Part shown: in pieces, positions 36,339-42,326 of the stretch
Numbering within the stretch: position 1 is the stretch's first letter
Layout: each line of letters starts with the position of its first letter
Source of the DNA: Gammaproteobacteria bacterium
GTDB lineage: Bacteria; Pseudomonadota; Gammaproteobacteria; Nevskiales; Nevskiaceae
Reading direction: 5' to 3'
Assembly (NCBI GenBank): GCA_022599775.1
Contig: JAHZLQ010000043.1
Coordinates: forward strand, 1-42,326
Length of the DNA stretch: 42,326 bases
Notes under the pieces: generated by a model
Database searches by the model: none
The model's input: the letters and a program-made list of their open reading frames with translations, nothing else
What the model was told of the DNA's origin: nothing
Translations under genes and position numbers: made by a program

Positions 36339-36354
36339 TGGCCCTTTTCTTGCT
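36339..36354 (+). promoter_or_regulatory. Predicted sigma-54 promoter of amtB
   Basis: TGGCCCTTTTCTTGCT matches the -24/-12 consensus TGGCACN5TTGCW, with GG and GC separated by exactly ten bases. It is 52 bp before the amtB start, where nitrogen-regulated (NtrC) transcription is expected. I did not find a clear NtrC site upstream. Confidence 0.75.
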
Positions 36355-36405
36355 TGGGCAAGCTCTTGAGACGATTCCATATATTCCAATAGAGCAAGGA
36401 GCCTC

Positions 36406-37707
<1,302 letters not shown>

Positions 37708-37709
37708 GC

Positions 37710-38345
37710 ATGGCGGACTCGCCCAAGTCCACCACACCGCGCGCACGCCGCCGCGAAGCACTGCATCAGGCGCTGGTCTCGGTGCTCGGCCCGGATCGCG
37801 CACACACGGCCATCGGTCTCTGGGAAAAGCTCGCGGCCGAACGCGGGCGCATGACGGTTATCGAACTGGTCAACGAACTGGCCGGGCCGCTGCAGATGGA
37901 CGAGGGCGAGCGGCATGGTCTGCGCATGGCCCTGTACAAGTCGCTGGACGCCGCACCGATGCAGCCGGGCGCCGCACCGCCATCCAAACCGACGATGGCA
38001 CCCACGCCGCCAGCCTTCGTGATCTTTCGGTCGATGGGCGAATCCATCCTCAAGGGCATGAAGCTGGCGCCGAATCCGGGCTGGTACGACTTCACGCAAC
38101 TGCTGGCGAAACACCTGCCGCTGGCGACCTCGGCCGTGGTTCGCCGCTGGGCCATCGAAGGGGCCAATCTCGACGCCTTGATGAGCCTGGCGCCACCGGA
38201 CTACGCAGCAGTGATTCACGGCCTTTACATCACCGCCTGTGAAGCGGTCGGCCCGGTCGCCGCCGACCGTCTGCTGACGCATGCGGTCAGCACTGCGGGC
38301 GCCCTGCCCGAAGCCGCGCAGTTTCCGCCGAACCGGCTGCTCTAA
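37710..38345 (+). CDS. Unknown protein encoded directly after amtB
   Basis: A 211-residue protein that I do not recognise. There is a basic N-terminus (SPKSTTPRARRREA), a mostly helical first half (ALVSVLGPDRAHTAIGLWEKL, VIELVNELAGPLQ), a Pro/Ala-rich linker (about 82-105, PGAAPPSKPTMAPTPPA) and a second helical half ending ADRLLTHAVSTAGALPEAAQFPPNRLL. No signal peptide or membrane helix is visible, so it is probably cytoplasmic. The ATG is two bases after the amtB stop, so the two genes are co-transcribed and probably co-translated. Its stop overlaps the convergent desaturase stop. It is not homologous in appearance to GlnK. Confidence 0.8.
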   Translation: MADSPKSTTPRARRREALHQALVSVLGPDRAHTAIGLWEKLAAERGRMTVIELVNELAGPLQMDEGERHGLRMALYKSLDAAPMQPGAAPPSKPTMAPTPPAFVIFRSMGESILKGMKLAPNPGWYDFTQLLAKHLPLATSAVVRRWAIEGANLDALMSLAPPDYAAVIHGLYITACEAVGPVAADRLLTHAVSTAGALPEAAQFPPNRLL

Positions 38346-39420
38346 GGCGCTGCCGCCGCTTCGCCACTGGTGCGGTGGCCGTCGAAGTCGGTCCAACAGC
38401 GCTGCTGGTAGTCATACAGCTTGCAGCGCCGCGCGGTGTCGAAATACCAGCGCCACGAAAACGTCTGAATGATGATGCGCCCCGGCAGCGCCGCAGCCGG
38501 TACAGCGGGATGCCCATATCGACGTGGTGCGCCGTATGCTCGGTGATGTGATGCAGCAGCACCCCGGCATCGATTCCGAGCAGCGGACGGAAGCGCAGGT
38601 GAACGGTCGTCGACACGAACGGCTGGGCATCGGCCCAGGCGGTCTTGTCGTCGTGCCATTCCACCGATGGATGGGTGTGGTGCACGTAGACGACAAATCC
38701 GATCATCGCGTTCCAGGCCAGGAACGGCAGCGCGAATCCGGCGAATAGCGTCAACACCAGCGACTGTCCGCTCACCGTTGCCGCCGTCGCCAGCAAGCCG
38801 ATCCACAGCAGCGCCGCGCCCGAGATCAGCATGCAGTCCCAAAAGAATTCGCTGCGCCGGGTCGGCATGTAGCGCCGGCTCGGAAAGAACATGCGCAGCC
38901 ACCAGACTTCGACCAGGTAGTACAACCACGGCGCCCAGCCGCTGCGGTAGACACGTTCCAGCGCCTGGCGCCAGCGCGGCAGCGCTTCGAATTCGGAGCG
39001 GGTCTTGGGCTGCCAGACGAAGTCGAAATCCTTGAGATTGGTATAGCCGTGATGAACGACGTTATGGCCGGTCGCCCACAGGCTGTACGGCGTCAGCGAC
39101 GGCAGGAACACGAAGCGTCCGATCCAGCGATTGAGCCCACGGTGCCGCGTGAAGCTCTGGTGGCAGGCATCGTGCCCGAGTATGAACAGGCGCCCGATGA
39201 CGAAGCCGGCCAGCGCGCCGAACAGCAGCTTCAACAGCACATAGGGCAGCCACACCGTGGCCGCGATCGCCAGCACGAACAGCACCGAGTCCAGCGCCAC
39301 CAGCGCCAGCGCATGGCGCGTGTCGCGCGCCGACAGCGGCACCAGCCAGGCCCGCAAGGTTTTGCGGTGCGGTAGCGGCTCGTGCAAGGGAACCGGGTCG
39401 GGGATCGCATACGTGCTCAA
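38342..39420 (-). pseudogene. Fatty acid desaturase with C-terminal frameshift
   Basis: A membrane di-iron desaturase of the stearoyl/omega type. In the first frame, the histidine boxes are HDACH (83-87), HNVVHH (119-124) and HTAHH (295-299), with the family ending expected soon after IPLYRL (304-309). At about 38490-38500 the frame breaks: the normal C-terminal segment (LPGRIIIQTFSWRWYFDTARRCKLYDYQ and WTDFDGH) continues in another frame to a TAG at 38342. In the original frame translation runs on to 38287 with unrelated residues. The three iron-binding boxes are intact, so only about 50 residues are affected. A TTG at 39420 with a GAGG site, or the GTG at 39432, is the likely start. Confidence 0.8.
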
Positions 39421-39530
39421 TATCGGCCTCACAAGGCGGCGGTCGTGCAAGCGCCATGCTCGGCCTTGGCTCCGTGCGGGCCATTGATGGGGGTCAATGC
39501 AGTGCGGCGGCCGGAACGGTAGCCCCGCGC

Positions 39531-40076
39531 CTACGAACGATTCATCGCCTTCGCAAAATACAGTCCGGCATAGATACGCGGCTCGATGCAGTAGCCGGCC
39601 TCGCGCTTCATCGCCAACCACTCGTCGATTCTTTCCAGCGGCACTATGTGCACCTGAATATCCTCGTCCGCCACCCCTCCACCGGGACCCACGCGGCGAA
39701 GCTCAAAGGCGCGAATAAAGCTGATGTGCTCTGAGGACAGGCCTGGCGCGGTCGGACCCACAAACAGCAACTCGGCCCGAGCCGCACGGAAGCCGGTTTC
39801 CTCCTCCAGCTCGCGCAAACCAGATTCAAGGGCTGATTCGTTGGAGAATTGCGCCTCGTCCCCAATAATCCCCGCCGGCAGCTCAATCGATTGCTGTCCC
39901 AGAGGCACCCGGAACTGCTCGACGAGAACAAGCTCCCCCTCGTCTGTGACGGCAACGACAAATGCAGCGCCGCGCGCATTGGGTCGCTCGACATACTCCC
40001 AACGGCCGCGCTTCAGCAGTCGCAGAAACTTGCCTTCGGCCAGGACTTCCAATGGTTTGTCTGATTCGTCGTTCAT
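39531..40076 (-). CDS. Nudix hydrolase, ADP-ribose pyrophosphatase-like
   Basis: A 181-residue Nudix enzyme. The box lies near residues 69-96 with the conserved RELEEETG; a few extra residues separate its first glycine from the helix compared with the usual GX5EX7REUXEEXGU. The segments VVAVTDEGELVLVEQFRVPL and ELPAG resemble ADP-ribose/sugar-nucleotide pyrophosphatases. The likely product is AMP plus a sugar phosphate, but the true substrate is unknown. It lies nine bases downstream of rlmJ on the same strand, so they are probably one operon. Confidence 0.9.
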   Translation of the reverse strand: MNDESDKPLEVLAEGKFLRLLKRGRWEYVERPNARGAAFVVAVTDEGELVLVEQFRVPLGQQSIELPAGIIGDEAQFSNESALESGLRELEEETGFRAARAELLFVGPTAPGLSSEHISFIRAFELRRVGPGGGVADEDIQVHIVPLERIDEWLAMKREAGYCIEPRIYAGLYFAKAMNRS

Positions 40077-40085
40077 CGCAAAAGT

Positions 40086-40916
40086 CTAAACTTTGTTGAG
40101 CCACTGAGCCTGCCAGCCTGCGGACGAGCCCTGGGCTAGCAGGCGCTTCAACAGGTCGAGCGCGGGCGCCAAGTCTTCTTCGAACCGGTACGGCGGGTTG
40201 ACGATCAGTACGCCGCAGCCGCGCATCTGGCCTTCGCCGGGCGCGCCGGTCTCGAATCGAAGGTCGAGCACATCGCGATCCGCCTCGCGCCCCATGCGGC
40301 GACAGAAGCGGTCCGCTTCGAAGCGCTTTTTCAGCGGATACCAGACCGCGTAGATTCCCTGAGAGAACCGCTTTCTGGCGGCGATCAGGGACGCCGACAC
40401 CTGCTCGAATTCGGTCGGCGATTCGAACGGCGGATCGATCAAAACCAGCGCCCGCTTGCTTTGTGGCGGCAACAGGGCCGGCAGCTCGTAACCATCACGG
40501 CGGTGCAGGGCGACGGCAGCATCACCCGCGAACAGCATGCGCAAATCGTTGAACACCCCTTCGACACGCTCGCACAGGACCAGGCGGTCCTGCTCCCGCG
40601 CGAGCTGACGCACAAACCAGGGAGAGCCGGGATAGGCGTCCAGCGCGGCGCCGCGATTGAATTTGCGGACGATATCCAGCCATTCGGACAAGGCAAACGG
40701 CGCGGCATCAACGCTCATCAGCCGTGCGACACCCTCGCGGAACTCCCCCGTGCGCTGGGCTTCATCCTGCAAGCGATAGCCACCAGCGCCGGCATGTGTC
40801 TCAAGGTACGTCCACGGCGCGCCCTTGCGATTGAGCGCGAGAACCAGACCGCAGAGCAGCACATGCTTGAAGACGTCGGCGAAGTTCCCGGCGTGAAAGG
40901 CGTGACGGTAGTGCAT
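40086..40916 (-). CDS. rlmJ: 23S rRNA m6A2030 methyltransferase RlmJ
   Basis: A 276-residue methyltransferase that adds a methyl to A2030 of 23S rRNA. The N-terminus MHYRHAFHAGNFADVFKHV is diagnostic. ETHAGAGGY is the SAM-binding loop and the catalytic DPPF motif is at 161-164. The ATG at 40916 is chosen because it gives this N-terminus; the frame is open upstream but without a matching sequence. It is divergent from the lipoprotein gene across 114 bp. Confidence 0.96.
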   Translation of the reverse strand: MHYRHAFHAGNFADVFKHVLLCGLVLALNRKGAPWTYLETHAGAGGYRLQDEAQRTGEFREGVARLMSVDAAPFALSEWLDIVRKFNRGAALDAYPGSPWFVRQLAREQDRLVLCERVEGVFNDLRMLFAGDAAVALHRRDGYELPALLPPQSKRALVLIDPPFESPTEFEQVSASLIAARKRFSQGIYAVWYPLKKRFEADRFCRRMGREADRDVLDLRFETGAPGEGQMRGCGVLIVNPPYRFEEDLAPALDLLKRLLAQGSSAGWQAQWLNKV

Positions 40917-40942
40917 CGGAACCCGTGTTCGTGGAGACCCAT

Positions 40943-40965
40943 TATCGCGAATCGCGAGTATCGCG
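40943..40965. promoter_or_regulatory. TCGCGA-rich palindromic site between divergent genes
   Basis: Three near copies of ATCGCGA/ATCGCG occur in 23 bases (TATCGCGAATCGCGAGTATC and following), including the palindrome TCGCGAATCGCGA. It lies between the rlmJ and lipoprotein starts and could be an operator. The regulator is unknown. Confidence 0.3.
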
Positions 40966-41030
40966 CTGTCCGCAATTCGGATTTTTGTCCGTATCTCCGA
41001 CTGTCCACAGTCAAAAGGGAATGCTGACTC

Positions 41031-42050
41031 ATGTACAAACTCACACTTGGAAGCCTGTTCGCCAGCCTGATGCTGATGACCGCCTGCGGCGGCGGTGGCG
41101 ACAGTGGTGACGACGGCGGTGATGGCGGCACGCCACCGGCCGATGACCTGGGGTTCGTGGAGCTCACCTCCACCGACGATGTCGCGGTGTTCGGCGCCAG
41201 CCTGTTGAGCGTCGCCCAATCCCCACCTGTTCCGGAAACCCCGGAATCGTCGAAGGCCTACAAGACGGTGGAAAGCTGCGAGACCAGCGGGGAGGTCGAG
41301 ATCTTCGATACCCGCTCCGAATCGCTCGATTCTCCGTTCACCGACAGTCTGTTCAACATCGAATCCAGCGAATATCGCGATTGCATCGCATCGTTCGAAT
41401 CTGCGGACTTCTCGTTCAGTTCATCCATCGATGGCTATGAAGAATCAGGCACACCGGCCGACGGCACCGACAGCGGAATCGACTACGTCGGCTTCGGTAC
41501 GGCCGAAGACCTGCCTTTCACCCTGTCGACGAGCACCACCCAGGGCAGCGTCACCGAATCCAGCGATCTCAGCTTCTTCGGCGTGATTCACACGCAATCG
41601 CAGGACGATGAGCGCGTTAGCAGTCAGGTCTATCTGCGTGGGGAGGTCGAGAGTCATGGGTCAGCTGGCGACTACCACAACCGCATCCTGCTGGGTGAAT
41701 CACTGGACGGCGCGCTATTCGTGTCCAGTGTCGTGCCCACCGAAACGGTGGGTCTGTCGGAGACCACGCTGGACGGCCTGATCGGCTCCGAAGATCTGTT
41801 GAATGACCGCTGCCCAAGCGGAATGGTGCAGATCAGCACCGTGAGCCCGCTGATCACCGAGGACGAATCCGGCGAACTGCGAGGGGGCGAGTTGCAGCTC
41901 GATGCCGGCGACGACGTCGCAGGGATTGTCTACAACGAGGATCAGTCGATCACGGTCACGCTGAACGGCGGTAGCCCGGTGAGCTACACCCTCGAAGAAC
42001 TGGAGGCGCTGGAAGCGGAGTGTCTGCCGGCGACTGCATCGGATGACTGA
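41031..42050 (+). CDS. Acidic hypothetical lipoprotein
   Basis: A 339-residue predicted lipoprotein. The lipobox is LMTAC with C19, followed by a Gly/Asp-rich linker (GGGGDSGDDGGDGG). The rest is strongly acidic, rich in Ser, Thr, Asp and Glu, with repeating beta-type stretches and a few cysteines (ESCETSGE, RDCIAS, NDRCPSG, EAECLPA) that could form disulfides. The ribosome-binding site AAAGGGA lies upstream. I do not recognise a domain. It is probably anchored to the outer membrane. A terminator follows at 42088. Confidence 0.85.
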   Translation: MYKLTLGSLFASLMLMTACGGGGDSGDDGGDGGTPPADDLGFVELTSTDDVAVFGASLLSVAQSPPVPETPESSKAYKTVESCETSGEVEIFDTRSESLDSPFTDSLFNIESSEYRDCIASFESADFSFSSSIDGYEESGTPADGTDSGIDYVGFGTAEDLPFTLSTSTTQGSVTESSDLSFFGVIHTQSQDDERVSSQVYLRGEVESHGSAGDYHNRILLGESLDGALFVSSVVPTETVGLSETTLDGLIGSEDLLNDRCPSGMVQISTVSPLITEDESGELRGGELQLDAGDDVAGIVYNEDQSITVTLNGGSPVSYTLEELEALEAECLPATASDD

Positions 42051-42087
42051 ATATTCCGCGTGCTGAGCTTTTTGTCGATAAGCGACA

Positions 42088-42119
42088 GGATGCCTCGCTT
42101 TACAGGGGCATCCTTTTTT
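42088..42119 (+). terminator. Rho-independent terminator
   Basis: A seven-base-pair stem (GGATGCC/GGCATCC) with a 12-base loop is followed by six T residues. It lies 38 bp after the lipoprotein stop. Confidence 0.85.
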
Positions 42120-42189
42120 CGCCAGTTTGCCTCGGCAAATTGATCAAATTTTGCCACCACACGGTCCGCACCCGCCTGACGCGACTAAA

Positions 42190-42224
42190 CATACGAAGAC
42201 CCGCTTGAGGCGGGCCTTCGTATG
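42190..42224. terminator. Long hairpin, possible terminator
   Basis: Two arms (CATACGAAG and CCCGC) pair with GCGGG and CTTCGTATG around a short TTGA loop, with one A/G mismatch. There is no T-tract, so it may be a terminator helper, a transcript stabiliser, or part of a repeat. Confidence 0.5.
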
Positions 42225-42246
42225 ATGTGCTTCCGGTCGGCGTTGG

Positions 42247-42266
42247 AACACCGCGAAAGCGGTGTT
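42247..42266. other. Hairpin with a GNRA-type loop
   Basis: A perfect eight-base-pair stem (AACACCGC/GCGGTGTT) is closed by a GAAA tetraloop. It lies directly next to the tRNA-tail-like sequence at 42266-42284. Confidence 0.6.
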
Positions 42267-42284
42267 GGCTGGGGGGCCAGGATT
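42266..42284 (-). other. tRNA 3'-end-like fragment
   Basis: Read on the minus strand this is AATCCTGGCCCCCCAGCCA: the end of a T-loop, a T-stem strand, a seven-base acceptor strand, one discriminator base and CCA. It fits the 3' end of a tRNA such as tRNA-Gln. The preceding minus-strand bases do not form the rest of a tRNA. The window ends at 42326, so a full gene cannot be excluded or confirmed. Confidence 0.5.
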
Positions 42285-42326
42285 ATTCGGCCCTTCCCTG
42301 GGCCTCACCCCTTCGGGGCCATCGCC

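Overview
The window is a compact, GC-rich chromosomal segment from a member of the Proteobacteria, most likely a gammaproteobacterium of the Nevskiales/Xanthomonadales type. The evidence is the gene content: a pilT/yggS divergent pair, two pilU-type genes, rhlE, deaD, rluF, yajQ, rlmJ, and a GlyGly-CTERM protein. The genus is inference; no rRNA gene is present to settle it. Most of the window is ordinary core genome. I see no CRISPR array, prophage, transposase or secondary-metabolite cluster.

Layout. 1-297 is a repeat-rich non-coding stretch. 298-7072 is a run of minus-strand genes read as pilT, a TlpA-like thioredoxin, two successive pilU-type ATPases, a possible 41-codon ORF, and then an Opp/Dpp-type ABC transporter (two permeases and one ATPase). 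A perfect 47-bp inverted repeat brackets the ABC ATPase gene. From 7131 come yggS and rpiA (plus), an inverted-repeat element, and an overlapping rhlE-RRM pair (minus). Next are a DUF4399 lipoprotein with a clear terminator, a degenerate hybrid sensor kinase, fpr, a low-molecular-weight phosphatase, and ribB behind an FMN riboswitch. 15479-22816 holds a quinone oxidoreductase, a CbiM-like membrane protein, a short-chain dehydrogenase, a SWIM-SNF2 helicase and deaD.

22871-25163 is an iron-regulated unit: a strong Fur-box match followed by three tightly packed membrane-protein genes (DUF3649-like, PepSY, DUF3325-like). 25189-29425 holds an alpha/beta hydrolase, rluF, yajQ, a ychJ-methyltransferase pair and a crotonase. 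After a 364-bp gap without a convincing gene come a small exported protein, a MAPEG protein, an MscS channel and a secreted zinc metalloprotease with a GlyGly-CTERM tail. thiC follows, behind a TPP riboswitch. It is divergent from amtB, which has a sigma-54 type promoter and is followed at once by a gene of unknown function where glnK might be expected. The last part holds a frameshifted fatty acid desaturase, a Nudix hydrolase, rlmJ and an acidic lipoprotein, then a cluster of hairpins that includes what looks like the 3' end of a tRNA.

Points most worth a second look are the three-ATPase pilus-retraction operon with an embedded thioredoxin, the amtB-partner gene, the degenerate histidine kinase, the frameshifted desaturase, the repeat-bracketed ABC ATPase and the terminal tRNA-tail/hairpin cluster. 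I found no clear-cut new multi-gene system. The best candidates for undescribed biology are the pilT-tlpA-pilU-pilU arrangement and the unknown protein coupled to AmtB.
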